Of a stretch of DNA of 64,000 nt, positions 55,593 through 64,000 are shown piece after piece. Source of the stretch: Gordonia insulae (GTDB lineage: Bacteria > Actinomycetota > Actinomycetes > Mycobacteriales > Mycobacteriaceae); NCBI RefSeq assembly GCF_003855095.1, contig NZ_CP033972.1, positions 992,001 to 1,056,000 of the forward strand, read 5' to 3'. The number at the start of each line of letters is the position of its first letter. Position 1 is the first letter of the stretch. Both the position numbers and the translations under genes were made by a program. The notes under the pieces were generated by a model. That model searched no databases and was not told the DNA's origin. It was given only the letters and a program-made list of their open reading frames with translations.

Positions 55593-56702
55593 TCACCTGC
55601 CGGACGGACGGGTCGTGATGGCACCACGGGTCCGGTAGTCCGGGGGAGCCACCTGCAGTCCGCCTCGCTGGGAGAGGACGTAGACGGTGCCGGACTCGTC
55701 GTCGACGGCGATGTCGTCCGGTTGCGCGACCGCCGGGAACCGATGCTTCTCCACGGGTTCGCCCCCGGACAGGTCATAGGCCACCACCTCGTTGTTCGCG
55801 GTTGTCGACACCCACACGAGGTTGCGGGTGTCGTCGTAGTCTACGGCGTACGGCCCGCCGGTCACCGGATAGCGGAATCGCATGACCAGCGGTGATCCGA
55901 AGAATCCGATCAGTTCACCGTCCCGGGTGTTCGCGACGAGGACCCGGCCGTACCGGTCGACGGTCGAGTTGGTCGCACCGTTGCCGGCGCGCAACGCGGG
56001 TCCGAGTTCGCCGTCGGACAGGGTGACCGGGGTCACCGACGACTGGGCCCGGTCGAGGACCACGACCTGCTCTGTGGCGAGGTCGGCGCCCGGCGGCGAC
56101 ACGGTGATGTCGTCCACGCGGACGAATCCGTCGATCACCCGGCCCGGGCGCAGGTCCTTGTCGAACACCAGTAGCCGGCCGTCGGATGTGCCGACGACGA
56201 TCTCACCGGATGCGGTGCGCGCCAGCGCGGTCGGATTCCCCGCGGACATGGGCGTCGTACTCACGGCTCCGTCGGAGGCGATGCGCACGAGGATGTTCGG
56301 ACCGACGCCGAGGAACGTGCCGTCGCCGCTCCCGATGATCTTCGTCAGTTCGGGGGTGGCCGAGACCTGGGCCGGACCGGTCATGTCGCCGGGGCCGTGG
56401 CGCAAGACGGTGGTGCCCGCAGGATCGAGAACCCCGACGACCCCGTCGTCGATTGCCAGCCCCCGGCTCTTCGCCGGTGTCGGGACCACCACACCCACCG
56501 GATCGGCGGCCGGTCCGGGCGGCGACGGCCACGCTGTCGCGGGTGTGACGGTGGGCACATCGGGCGTCGACGGCGTGTCGGACGATCCACATCCCGCGAC
56601 CACCGCCAGCACAGCGGCGACGCAGAGCGCCGCGGCGAGGACCCGCGGTCGACGCCCCCCATCGAACCGGCTGGTCGGGCGCTGCGGTGTCGGCACGTGC
56701 AT
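55593..56702 (-). CDS. Beta-propeller (YncE/NHL-like) lipoprotein
   Basis: A 369-residue predicted lipoprotein with signal segment [19 protein letters not shown] (lipobox VAGC), a Ser/Thr/Pro linker and a repeating beta-propeller region. Repeats such as [37 protein letters not shown] and [19 protein letters not shown] are typical of YncE/SMP-30-like blades. ATG 56702 is chosen although the frame continues upstream, because the signal peptide begins shortly after it. Ligand and role are unknown. The stop abuts the DUF5703 gene. Confidence 0.82.
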   Translation of the reverse strand: MHVPTPQRPTSRFDGGRRPRVLAAALCVAAVLAVVAGCGSSDTPSTPDVPTVTPATAWPSPPGPAADPVGVVVPTPAKSRGLAIDDGVVGVLDPAGTTVLRHGPGDMTGPAQVSATPELTKIIGSGDGTFLGVGPNILVRIASDGAVSTTPMSAGNPTALARTASGEIVVGTSDGRLLVFDKDLRPGRVIDGFVRVDDITVSPPGADLATEQVVVLDRAQSSVTPVTLSDGELGPALRAGNGATNSTVDRYGRVLVANTRDGELIGFFGSPLVMRFRYPVTGGPYAVDYDDTRNLVWVSTTANNEVVAYDLSGGEPVEKHRFPAVAQPDDIAVDDESGTVYVLSQRGGLQVAPPDYRTRGAITTRPSGR

Positions 56703-56842
56703 GTCACCATCTTGCGGCACGCCGTGCCGCCGGGACGACCGGGGTGGACGGTGCCGCCGGACCCCGGTTCGGGCGCACGGAGTCCGCGACGCGTAACCGG
56801 CAATGCGGTGACACTCCCGGTTTGCACGTAGCATCTGCGGCC

Positions 56843-57685
56843 GTGAGCGACACGATGACTTGGGCCCAGGCGATCGTGCTCGGCGCCCTGCAGGGGCTGA
56901 CCGAGTTTCTGCCGATCTCGTCCTCGGGACATCTGCGGATCGCCTCCGAGGTCATGTTCGGCGAGGATGCCGGTGCCTCCTTCACGGCGGTCACCCAGCT
57001 CGGTACCGAGGCGGCGGTGCTCGTCTACTTCGCACGCGACATCGTGCGGATCGTCGCGGCCTGGTTCCGCGGCCTGTTCCACAGCGACGAGCGCGGCCTC
57101 GACTATCGAATCGGCTGGTATGTGATCTTCGCGACCATCCCGATCGGCGTCCTGGGGTACCTGTTCAAGGACGAGATCAGGACCACCGGGCGCAACCTGT
57201 GGCTGGTGGCCACCGTGCTGATCCTGTTCGCGGGCGTGATCTGGCTGGCCGAACGGTACGGCCGCAAGGAACGCTCCATGGAGCAACTGACCCTGCGTGA
57301 CGGCGTCGTGATGGGGCTCGCGCAATGCCTCGCGCTCATCCCGGGTGTCTCCCGTTCCGGCGCCACCGCCAGCGCCGGCCTGTTCCTCGGGCTCGAACGG
57401 GAGGCCGCGTTCCGGTTCTCGTTCCTGCTCGCCATCCCCGCGGTGACCGCGTCGGGCCTGTTCAGCCTGCCGGACGCGTTCAACCCGAGTGGGGAGGGCA
57501 TGGAGGCGACCGGATCCCAGTTGCTGGTCGCCACGCTCGTCGCGTTCGTGATCGGATTCGCGTCGATCGCCTGGCTGCTGCGATTCGTCAGCGCCCACTC
57601 GATGAACTGGTTCGGCGCCTACCGCGTGATCCTCGGACTCACCGTCATCGGCCTGCTCTCCGCGGGCGTGATCAGCGCGACGTGA
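56843..57685 (+). CDS. uppP: Undecaprenyl-diphosphatase UppP (BacA)
   Basis: A 280-residue polytopic membrane enzyme that recycles undecaprenyl pyrophosphate to the monophosphate carrier for peptidoglycan synthesis and confers bacitracin tolerance. The two catalytic motifs are intact: [13 protein letters not shown] (residues about 17-30) and [11 protein letters not shown] near the middle. About seven to eight hydrophobic helices follow the family layout. GTG 56843 gives the usual N-terminus; ATG 56855 is also possible. Confidence 0.95.
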   Translation: MSDTMTWAQAIVLGALQGLTEFLPISSSGHLRIASEVMFGEDAGASFTAVTQLGTEAAVLVYFARDIVRIVAAWFRGLFHSDERGLDYRIGWYVIFATIPIGVLGYLFKDEIRTTGRNLWLVATVLILFAGVIWLAERYGRKERSMEQLTLRDGVVMGLAQCLALIPGVSRSGATASAGLFLGLEREAAFRFSFLLAIPAVTASGLFSLPDAFNPSGEGMEATGSQLLVATLVAFVIGFASIAWLLRFVSAHSMNWFGAYRVILGLTVIGLLSAGVISAT

Positions 57686-57729
57686 TCGGTGCGGCAGGAT
57701 CACCACACCGTGAGCCGTAAGGTTGAGAC

Positions 57730-58518
57730 ATGACCGTGATACTTGTGCGACACGGGCGTTCGGTGGCCAACACCTCGGGGGTCCTCGCCGGACGCACGCC
57801 CGGGGTGTCGCTCGACGACAAGGGACGTGAGCAGGCCGCCGCGCTGCCGGATCGGCTCGGCGTGTGCCTGGGTGAGATCACGGCCGTGGCCCGTTCGCCG
57901 CTGGATCGTTGTGCGCAGACCATGGCGCCGTTGATGGCCGCCTTCGACGCCGACCCCGACCGCGACGTCCCGGAGATCGTCGTGGACGCACTCGCCGAGG
58001 TCGACTACGGCTCATGGACCAACCGGCCGATCAAGGAGTTGCTGAGCGAGCCGTTGTGGAAGACGGTGCAGCAACACCCGTCCGCGGCGATCTTCCCGGA
58101 TGGCGAAGGCCTTGCCGACGTGCAGAGCCGGGCGGTGGCCGCGATCCGCGAGCTCGACCGCGTCCACGGTGGTCCGGACGGCAGCGGGGTCTGGCTGGCG
58201 TGTTCGCACGGCGACGTGATCAAGTCGGTGATCGCCGATGCGATGGGCATGCACCTCGATTCCTTCCAGCGCATCGTCGTCGAGCCCGCCTCGATCAGCG
58301 TGATCCGCTACAGCCCGACCCGGCCGTATGTGCACACCGTCAACAGCACCGCGGTGCTGTCGGTGCCGCCGCGGCATCGCGAGAAGCCCGCCGAGGGCAA
58401 CGGGTCGTCGGATCCGGGTCCCGACGCCGGCGAGGACGCCGTCATCGGCGGCGCCACGGGCGTCGACGGCCACGATCACGGCCGCAAGGCTGCGGCCACC
58501 CCACTGGCACGCGGATAA
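57730..58518 (+). CDS. Histidine phosphatase (phosphoglycerate mutase-like), MSMEG_4193 type
   Basis: A 262-residue histidine phosphatase with catalytic RHG (LVRHGRSVANTSG, His near residue 8), an ARSPLDRCAQT arginine, the EVDYGSW glutamate region and the second catalytic His in WLACSHGDVIKS. A disordered Gly/Asp/His-rich tail extends the C-terminus. This subfamily sits beside DUF3090, SCO1664-type and mshC genes in many actinobacteria, as it does here. The substrate is unknown; the grouping hints at a link to mycothiol or inositol phosphates. Confidence 0.87.
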   Translation: MTVILVRHGRSVANTSGVLAGRTPGVSLDDKGREQAAALPDRLGVCLGEITAVARSPLDRCAQTMAPLMAAFDADPDRDVPEIVVDALAEVDYGSWTNRPIKELLSEPLWKTVQQHPSAAIFPDGEGLADVQSRAVAAIRELDRVHGGPDGSGVWLACSHGDVIKSVIADAMGMHLDSFQRIVVEPASISVIRYSPTRPYVHTVNSTAVLSVPPRHREKPAEGNGSSDPGPDAGEDAVIGGATGVDGHDHGRKAAATPLARG

Positions 58519-58543
58519 TGAACGGCACAGTCAAGGAGGTGTG

Positions 58544-59251
58544 ATGTCTCGCGCGATACACGTGTTCCGGACCCCGGATCGGTTCGTCGCCGGCACGGTG
58601 GGCCAGCCGGGAGACCGGACGTTCTACCTCCAGGCCGTCCACGAGACCCGGATCGTGAGTGTCCTGCTGGAGAAGCAGCAGGTCGCGATCCTGGCCGACC
58701 GGATCGGTGCGCTGCTCGAGGAGATCCACCGGCGGTTCGGGACACCGATCCCGCCGGAGAGCGACCGGGTCGGTGACCTGAGCCCGTTGGTCATGCCCGT
58801 CGATGCGGAGTTCCGGGTGGGCACCATGGGCCTCGGGTGGGATGCCGAATCCGAGGCCGTCGTGGTGGAGTTGCTCGCGATCACCGAGGGCGAGTTCGAC
58901 GAGAGCGTCGTCCTCGACGACACCGACGAGGGCCCGGACGCGGTCCGCGTGTTCCTCACCACCGAGGCCGCGCGCGAGTTCGCGGCACGGTCGTCGCGGG
59001 TCATCTCGGCCGGTCGTCCGCCGTGCCCGCTCTGCCATGAACCACTCGATCCCGACGGCCATCTGTGCGTGCGCACCAACGGCTACAAACGTGATGCCGA
59101 GCTGAGCAAGTCGCTCGACTTCGTGGATCCGGAGGTGTTCCGCCACCTGACGATTCAGGACGAGAGCGGATACATCGACCCGGACACCGTCGAGGGGGAT
59201 CCGAACGATCCCGACGACGACGCCGACCCCGGTCCGACTCCGCAGGGCTGA
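58544..59251 (+). CDS. DUF3090 family protein
   Basis: A 235-residue soluble protein with MSRAIHVFRTPDRFVAGTVGQPG at the N-terminus, GDLSPLVMPVDAEFRVGTMGLGWD in the centre, and a zinc-finger-like CPLCHEPLDPDGHLC near residue 165 that could bind a metal. ATG 58544 has a near-perfect ribosome site (AAGGAGGTG). The C-terminus is acidic. DUF3090 proteins lie next to the SCO1664-type and mshC genes across actinobacteria; their function is unknown. Confidence 0.9.
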   Translation: MSRAIHVFRTPDRFVAGTVGQPGDRTFYLQAVHETRIVSVLLEKQQVAILADRIGALLEEIHRRFGTPIPPESDRVGDLSPLVMPVDAEFRVGTMGLGWDAESEAVVVELLAITEGEFDESVVLDDTDEGPDAVRVFLTTEAAREFAARSSRVISAGRPPCPLCHEPLDPDGHLCVRTNGYKRDAELSKSLDFVDPEVFRHLTIQDESGYIDPDTVEGDPNDPDDDADPGPTPQG

Positions 59252-59252
59252 T

Positions 59253-60167
59253 GTGAGCGTCGGCGAACCGTCCGTGCCCGGACCCGACGAGGCGGTCGGT
59301 CCCATCGGCCCGCATGACGACGACGTCCGCCGGGGTGAGACCGAGACCCTGCGCGACGGCGAACTGATCATCGTCGGCCGCATCCCCGCCGCGAGCAACA
59401 CGACTCTGGTCTGCGATGCGGTCCTCGACGGCACCGAGGTGCGGTGCGTCTACAAACCGGTGCGAGGCGAGGTGCCGCTGTGGGACTTCCCTGACGGCAC
59501 CCTCGCCGGGCGCGAGGTCGGCTCGTACCTGGTCTCCGAGGCGCTCGGGTGGTCGGTCATCCCGACGACCATCCATCGGGACGGACCACTCGGGCCGGGC
59601 ATGGTGCAGCGATGGGTGGTGACCGCGGACAACGACGAGCCGTCGTCAGCTGTCGGTGTCACGGCCGAGTTGCCCGCACCGCGAATCGAACTCGTCGATC
59701 TCTGCCCGACCGACACCGTGCCGACGGGGTATCGGGCGATCCTGCGGGCCCTCGATCCGCTCGGCGAGCCGGTGGTGCTGGTCCATGCCGACGACCCCCG
59801 GCTGCAGCGGATGGCGGTCCTCGACGTCGTGTTGAACAACGCGGATCGCAAGGGCGGCCACGTGCTGGAAGGACTCGACGGCGGCGTGTACGGCGTCGAT
59901 CACGGCATCTGCCTGCACACCCACGACAAACTGCGCACGGTGCTGTGGGGCTGGGCGGGAGAACCGATCCCGGGGCACCTGCTCGCCGACCTCGCCGACC
60001 TCGTGGAGCACCTGACGTCGGCGGATCACCCGTTGACCACCGCGTTGTCCGAGCACATCACCGATGCGGAGATCATCGCGCTCGCCGAACGCGCCGCCGA
60101 TCTCGTCACCGCGGAGTCGATGCCGCATCCGCCCGGGCACCGTCCGATCCCGTGGCCACCGTTCTGA
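59253..60167 (+). CDS. SCO1664-family protein (PI3/4-kinase-like fold)
   Basis: A 304-residue protein starting at GTG 59253, just after the DUF3090 stop. The segments CVYKPVRGEVPLWDFPDGTLAGREVGSYLVSEALGW, VLDVVLNNADRKGGHVLEG and YGVDHGICLH resemble kinase N/D loops (lysine, HxxN-like ..NNADRKG.., VDHG) of PI3/4-kinase-type proteins. It may phosphorylate an inositol or other small substrate, which would fit its conserved position before mshC. Activity is inferred, not shown. Confidence 0.85.
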   Translation: MSVGEPSVPGPDEAVGPIGPHDDDVRRGETETLRDGELIIVGRIPAASNTTLVCDAVLDGTEVRCVYKPVRGEVPLWDFPDGTLAGREVGSYLVSEALGWSVIPTTIHRDGPLGPGMVQRWVVTADNDEPSSAVGVTAELPAPRIELVDLCPTDTVPTGYRAILRALDPLGEPVVLVHADDPRLQRMAVLDVVLNNADRKGGHVLEGLDGGVYGVDHGICLHTHDKLRTVLWGWAGEPIPGHLLADLADLVEHLTSADHPLTTALSEHITDAEIIALAERAADLVTAESMPHPPGHRPIPWPPF

Positions 60168-60251
60168 CCGACGGCTCCGACGCACGGCGCCGGATGCGGC
60201 GGCACCCGATCCCGATAAGGGACGCCCGCGGTCGGGCCATACAGTGGACGC

Positions 60252-61499
60252 ATGCAGTCTTGGCCTGATCCCGCCCTCCCGGCCGTTCCGGGCACCGGGC
60301 CGGCACTCCGCCTCCACGACACCTCCGACGCGCAGGTCCGGCCGGTGAGTCCCGGCACCACCGCGACGATGTACGTCTGCGGGATCACCCCCTACGACGC
60401 GACCCACCTCGGGCACGCGGCCACCTACGTCACCTTCGACCTCGTCAACCGGGTCCTGCGCGACCTCGGGCACGACGTCCACTACGTGCAGAACGTCACC
60501 GACGTCGACGACCCGCTCTTCGAACGCGCCGAGCGCGACGGTGTGGACTGGCAGGATCTCGGCGCCCGTGAGACGCAACTGTTCCGCGACGACATGACCG
60601 CGTTGCGGGTGCTCCCGCCGCGCGACTACATCGGCGCGATCGAATCGGTGGGCGAGGTGATCGAGGTCGTCGGCAAGTTGCTCGCCTCCGGCGCGGCCTA
60701 CATCGTCGACGACGCCGAGTTCCCGGATGTCTACTTCCGCGCCGACGCGACCGAGCAGTTCGGCTACGAGTCCGGGTACGACCGCCCGACGATGGACCGC
60801 TTCTTCGCCGAGCGCGGCGGCGACCCCGACCGCCCCGGAAAACGCGATCCCCTCGATGCGCTGCTCTGGCGTGCCGCACGGCCCGGAGAGCCGTCCTGGG
60901 AGTCGCCGCAGGGCCCCGGTCGGCCGGGTTGGCACATCGAGTGTTCGGCCATCGCGCTCAATCGGCTCGGTATCGAGTTCGACATCCAGGGCGGCGGCAA
61001 CGACCTGATCTTCCCGCACCACGAATACTCGGCGGCGCACGGCGAGGCGCTCACCGGCTCCCGTCGTTTCGCCCGCCACTACGTGCACACCGGGATGGTC
61101 GGGCTCGACGGCGAGAAGATGTCCAAGAGTCGCGGCAACCTCGTGTTCGTCTCGGTGTTGCGCCGCGACGGTGTCGACCCGGCCGCGATCCGGCTCGCGC
61201 TGCTCTCCGCGCATTACCGCGCCGACCGCATGTGGACCGACGCGGTCCTCGACGACGCACGGGCGCGCCTGCGGCGATGGCGCTCGGCCACTGCAGCGGC
61301 CGCGGGTCCCGACGCCGCGGCGGTGATCGCGCGGGTGCGCGAACACCTCGCCGACGACCTCGACACCCCGAGGGCGATCGCCGCGATCGACGGCTGGTGT
61401 GCCGACGTCGAGGAGGGGATCGGGCAGTCCACCACCGCTCCCGGCGAGATCGCCCGCGCGGTCGACGCACTGCTCGGGGTGGCGCTGCACGATCGGTGA
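60252..61499 (+). CDS. mshC: MshC, cysteine:GlcN-Ins ligase of mycothiol synthesis
   Basis: A 415-residue ATP-dependent ligase joining cysteine to 1-D-myo-inosityl-2-amino-2-deoxy-alpha-D-glucopyranoside, the third enzymatic step to mycothiol. It derives from cysteinyl-tRNA synthetase: the nucleotide motif THLGHA after [11 protein letters not shown], the zinc/cysteine site including [11 protein letters not shown], and the KMSKSRGN loop are all present. The anticodon-binding domain of CysRS is missing and the length is that of MshC. This marks the genome as a mycothiol-producing actinobacterium. Confidence 0.96.
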   Translation: MQSWPDPALPAVPGTGPALRLHDTSDAQVRPVSPGTTATMYVCGITPYDATHLGHAATYVTFDLVNRVLRDLGHDVHYVQNVTDVDDPLFERAERDGVDWQDLGARETQLFRDDMTALRVLPPRDYIGAIESVGEVIEVVGKLLASGAAYIVDDAEFPDVYFRADATEQFGYESGYDRPTMDRFFAERGGDPDRPGKRDPLDALLWRAARPGEPSWESPQGPGRPGWHIECSAIALNRLGIEFDIQGGGNDLIFPHHEYSAAHGEALTGSRRFARHYVHTGMVGLDGEKMSKSRGNLVFVSVLRRDGVDPAAIRLALLSAHYRADRMWTDAVLDDARARLRRWRSATAAAAGPDAAAVIARVREHLADDLDTPRAIAAIDGWCADVEEGIGQSTTAPGEIARAVDALLGVALHDR

Positions 61500-61541
61500 C
61501 ACCGTCGGCCGGTCCGTCGGCCGCCTCGGTACAGTTCTCCC

Positions 61542-61850
61542 GTGGCACGCGCGCAGCAAATCGATCCCGACACCACCGACGGGGTATGGACGGTGGTCAC
61601 CCGCACGTCGACCTATCTACTCGACTTCGACGAGATGACTCTGCTCCGAGCACCGGGCGTGGGTGGAACCGACAGTGAGGAGTGGGCGGTCAGCCGCCTC
61701 CGGCGCGACTCGGAGGACATTCCGCTCCTCGGGGTCAAATCCTGCCGGATCGGCGAGTCCGCGCAGTTCTGGGTGCGCGCCGCCGACGATCCCGACGTCC
61801 GCACGTGGCGGATCACCACTCCAGTGGTGTCGATCGAACGGATCGGCTGA
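61542..61850 (+). CDS. Small conserved hypothetical protein (102 residues)
   Basis: A soluble 102-residue protein starting at GTG 61542, 42 bases after mshC. It has a beta-rich N-terminal half (WTVVTRTSTYLLDFDEMTLLRAPG) and a second half with IPLLGVKSCRIGESAQFWVR and WRITTPVVSIERI. There are no signal, membrane or known catalytic motifs. Codon use and the compact beta pattern look real; the minus-strand frame opposite it is a shadow. The family is not recognised. Confidence 0.65.
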   Translation: MARAQQIDPDTTDGVWTVVTRTSTYLLDFDEMTLLRAPGVGGTDSEEWAVSRLRRDSEDIPLLGVKSCRIGESAQFWVRAADDPDVRTWRITTPVVSIERIG

Positions 61851-61874
61851 CCCGCAGACGGTACGACCGCAGGA

Positions 61875-62774
61875 TCAGCTCCCGAACGAACCCGGGCCGC
61901 GACCGGCCCCGCCGGGTCCGCGACGCTTGAGGTAGCGCTCGAACTCGGCGGCCAGTGCGTCGCCGTCGATCTTGGCCATCACCTCGTCCGTGTCGAGCTC
62001 GGCGTCCCCGCGCTCCTCGAGCCCGCGCACGTAGTCGGCGATCTCCTCGTCGTCCTCGGTCATCTCGGTCACCGCGCGCTCCCACTCCTCGGCCTGCTCG
62101 GGCAGGGTGCCCAGCGGCACCTCGATGTCGAGCACCTCCTCCACCCGATTGAGCAGGGCGACGGTCGCCTTGGGGTTCGGCGGCGTGGACACGTAGTGGG
62201 GGACCGCGGCCCAGAAGGAGACCGCCGGGAGGCCGGCCTGGACGAACAGGTCCTGCAGCACGCCGGTGATCCCGGTGGGCCCCTCGTAGCGGCTCTCGGC
62301 AAGGTTGAAGCGGGCCGCGGACTCGCTGCTGTAGGCGGTGCCGGTGACCGGGACCGGCCGGGTGTGGGGGGTGTCGGCGAGCAGGGCGCCCAGCATCACG
62401 GTGGTCTCGACGTCCAGCGACCTGGCGAGGTCGACGATCTCCGCGCAGAAGGAGCGCCAGCGCATGTTCGGCTCGATCCCGCGGACGAGTACGATGTCAC
62501 GGTCCGCACCATGGGGGGTGCAGTACGAGATGGACGTGGTGGGCCAGTCGATTCGTCGGGTGACCCCGTCGACCTGCTTGACCGTGGGCCGGTTGACCTG
62601 GAAGTCGTAGTAGTCATCGGAGTCGATGTCCACCAGGGGAACGGTGTCCCAGGTGAGGGCGAGATGCTCGATCGCACTGCTGGCCGCGTCCCCGGCGTCG
62701 TTCCACCCCTCGAAGGCGGCCAACAGGATGGGCCTGCGCAGCTGGGGAAGGTTCGACCTCTGCTCAGCGTTCAC
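61875..62774 (-). CDS. PAC2 (proteasome assembly chaperone) family protein
   Basis: A 299-residue protein starting at GTG 62774. LLAAFEGWNDAGDAASSAIEHL at the N-terminus, a central VMLGALLADTPHTRPVPVTG and GLPAVSFWAAVPHYV are typical of the actinobacterial PAC2 family. The acidic C-terminal tail ends in a glycine-rich FERYLKRRGPGGAGRGPG. Actinobacteria have proteasomes, but the role of these PAC2 proteins is not established. It diverges from metH with 51 bases between starts; no riboswitch fits in that gap. Confidence 0.9.
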   Translation of the reverse strand: MNAEQRSNLPQLRRPILLAAFEGWNDAGDAASSAIEHLALTWDTVPLVDIDSDDYYDFQVNRPTVKQVDGVTRRIDWPTTSISYCTPHGADRDIVLVRGIEPNMRWRSFCAEIVDLARSLDVETTVMLGALLADTPHTRPVPVTGTAYSSESAARFNLAESRYEGPTGITGVLQDLFVQAGLPAVSFWAAVPHYVSTPPNPKATVALLNRVEEVLDIEVPLGTLPEQAEEWERAVTEMTEDDEEIADYVRGLEERGDAELDTDEVMAKIDGDALAAEFERYLKRRGPGGAGRGPGSFGS

Positions 62775-62825
62775 TGAACCAGCCTACGACCGAACCCCGA
62801 GAGAGGGCGAACTACGCTGACAACC

Positions 62826-64000
62826 ATGCCGACCCGCACCACCGACCCGTCCGCGTACGACACGACATTCCTCACCGCGATGTCGCGTCGTGTGCTGATC
62901 GGCGATGGGGCCATGGGCACCATGCTGCAGGCGGCCGACCTGACCCTCGACGACTTCAACGATCTCGAGGGCTGCAACGAGATCCTCAACGACACCCGCC
63001 CCGATGTCCTCGCCGACATCCATCGCGCGTACTTCGAGGCCGGTGCGGACGCGGTCGAGACCAACACCTTCGGCTGCAACCTCTCCAACCTCGGCGACTA
63101 CGACATCGCCGATCGTATCCAGGAGCTCTCCTACAAGGGCACCGCGATCGCGCGGGGCGTGGCCGACGAGATGGGTCCGTCCGCGGACGGTACGGCGCGG
63201 TTCGTGCTCGGTTCGATCGGACCCGGCACCAAACTGCCCAGTCTCGGGCACACCACCTTCGCGGTGATCCGGGACGCCTACTTCGAATGCGTCGCGGGCA
63301 TGCTCGAGGGCGGTGCGGACGCGATCCTGATCGAGACGTCTCAGGATCTGCTGCAGGTCAAGGCGGCGATCGTGGCCGCACGACGGGCGATGAGTCACCT
63401 GGGCCGGCACATCCCGATCATCAGCCACGTGACGGTGGAGACCACCGGCACGATGCTGCTGGGTTCGGAGATCGGGGCGGCGTTGACCGCCATCGAGCCG
63501 CTCGGCGTCGACATGATCGGTCTGAACTGCGCGACCGGCCCCGCCGAGATGAGCGAGCACCTGCGCTACCTGTCGCGCCACGCCCGCATCCCGGTGTCGG
63601 TGATGCCCAATGCCGGTCTACCGGTTCTGGGGCCGAAGGGGGCCGAGTACCCTCTGCAACCCGATGAGTTGGCCACGGCGCTCGGCGATTTCGTGTCCGA
63701 TTTCGGGCTCTCCTTCGTCGGCGGGTGCTGCGGCACGACGCCCGAGCACATCCGGCAGGTCGCCGAGCGGGTCGCCGAGATCTCCCCGGCCGCTCGCGAA
63801 CCGGAGCACGTGGCGGAGACGTCGTCGCTCTACACCGCGGTCCCGTTCGATCAGGACGCCAGCTTCCTGGTGATCGGGGAGCGCACGAACACCAACGGTT
63901 CCAAGGCGTTTCGCGAGGCGATGATCGCCGAGGACTACCAGAAGTGCCTGGACACCGCGAAGGACCAGACGCGCGACGGTGCCCACATGCTCGACCTCAA
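62826..64000 (+). CDS. metH: Cobalamin-dependent methionine synthase MetH, N-terminal part (cut by window edge)
   Basis: The frame from ATG 62826 runs off the right edge, giving about 391 residues. The homocysteine-binding barrel shows GDGAMGTMLQAADL, ETNTFGCN, and the zinc cysteines in GLNCATGP and GGCCGTTPEH. The following IGERTNTNGSKAFREAM opens the methyltetrahydrofolate-binding domain. The cobalamin and activation domains lie outside the window. It transfers a methyl group from methyl-THF to homocysteine. Together with mutAB it is a second B12-dependent enzyme in this window. Confidence 0.96.
   Translation, partial: MPTRTTDPSAYDTTFLTAMSRRVLIGDGAMGTMLQAADLTLDDFNDLEGCNEILNDTRPDVLADIHRAYFEAGADAVETNTFGCNLSNLGDYDIADRIQELSYKGTAIARGVADEMGPSADGTARFVLGSIGPGTKLPSLGHTTFAVIRDAYFECVAGMLEGGADAILIETSQDLLQVKAAIVAARRAMSHLGRHIPIISHVTVETTGTMLLGSEIGAALTAIEPLGVDMIGLNCATGPAEMSEHLRYLSRHARIPVSVMPNAGLPVLGPKGAEYPLQPDELATALGDFVSDFGLSFVGGCCGTTPEHIRQVAERVAEISPAAREPEHVAETSSLYTAVPFDQDASFLVIGERTNTNGSKAFREAMIAEDYQKCLDTAKDQTRDGAHMLDL

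Overview
This is a high-GC actinobacterial chromosome segment. MshC (mycothiol synthesis), the neighbouring DUF3090 and SCO1664-type genes, an F420-type LLM oxidoreductase, a PAC2 protein, DtxR/IdeR-type iron boxes and many 4-base start/stop overlaps point to a mycolic-acid actinomycete. A Gordonia-like genus is my best guess; the genus is inference.

Layout. 1-5.8 kb: a partial TVP38/DedA membrane protein, then the methylmalonyl-CoA mutase operon mutA-mutB-meaB. 5.9-9.7 kb: an iron box followed by an unknown exported membrane protein, a secreted lipase-family hydrolase and a FecB-type siderophore-binding lipoprotein, closed by a strong terminator. 9.7-43.8 kb: a large siderophore locus. It holds dhbA and dhbB (minus) diverging from dhbE (plus) across one iron box. 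A minus-strand, translationally coupled operon follows: NRPS A (34.9-38.0 kb), NRPS B (27.4-34.9 kb), NRPS C (14.0-27.4 kb) and an EntS-like exporter. Diverging from it is an aryl carrier protein coupled to a flavin-dependent halogenase, then a cation/proton antiporter. Last comes an iron-box-driven pair, an ornithine N-hydroxylase and a siderophore-interacting reductase. 43.8-64 kb: ordinary chromosome with an LLM oxidoreductase, nucleoside hydrolase, M23 lipoprotein, MscS channel, thiolase/DUF35 pair, tRNA-Leu(GAG), M20 peptidase, PEBP protein, multicopper oxidase, pyrD, uppP, the phosphatase-DUF3090-SCO1664-mshC group, PAC2 protein and the start of metH.

How the siderophore genes fit together. 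DhbB and DhbA make 2,3-dihydroxybenzoate (DHB), although the isochorismate synthase is not in the window. DhbE would load DHB on the free-standing aryl carrier protein. The halogenase translated with that carrier probably halogenates the aryl group. NRPS A (adenylation code read as DILQLGMI) should add Gly. NRPS B has one unusual non-alpha-type adenylation domain and one with a Thr code (DFWNIGMV) followed by epimerization. NRPS C has a code for N5-hydroxyornithine (DMENLGLI), matching the hydroxylase gene, plus two unassigned modules and a terminal epimerization domain, with no thioesterase. The inferred product is a mixed catecholate-hydroxamate siderophore, possibly halogenated. NRPS C also carries an odd N-terminus: an intact condensation domain followed by an epimerization-like and a condensation domain that have both lost their catalytic motif. 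I saw no IS elements, CRISPR arrays or phage genes.
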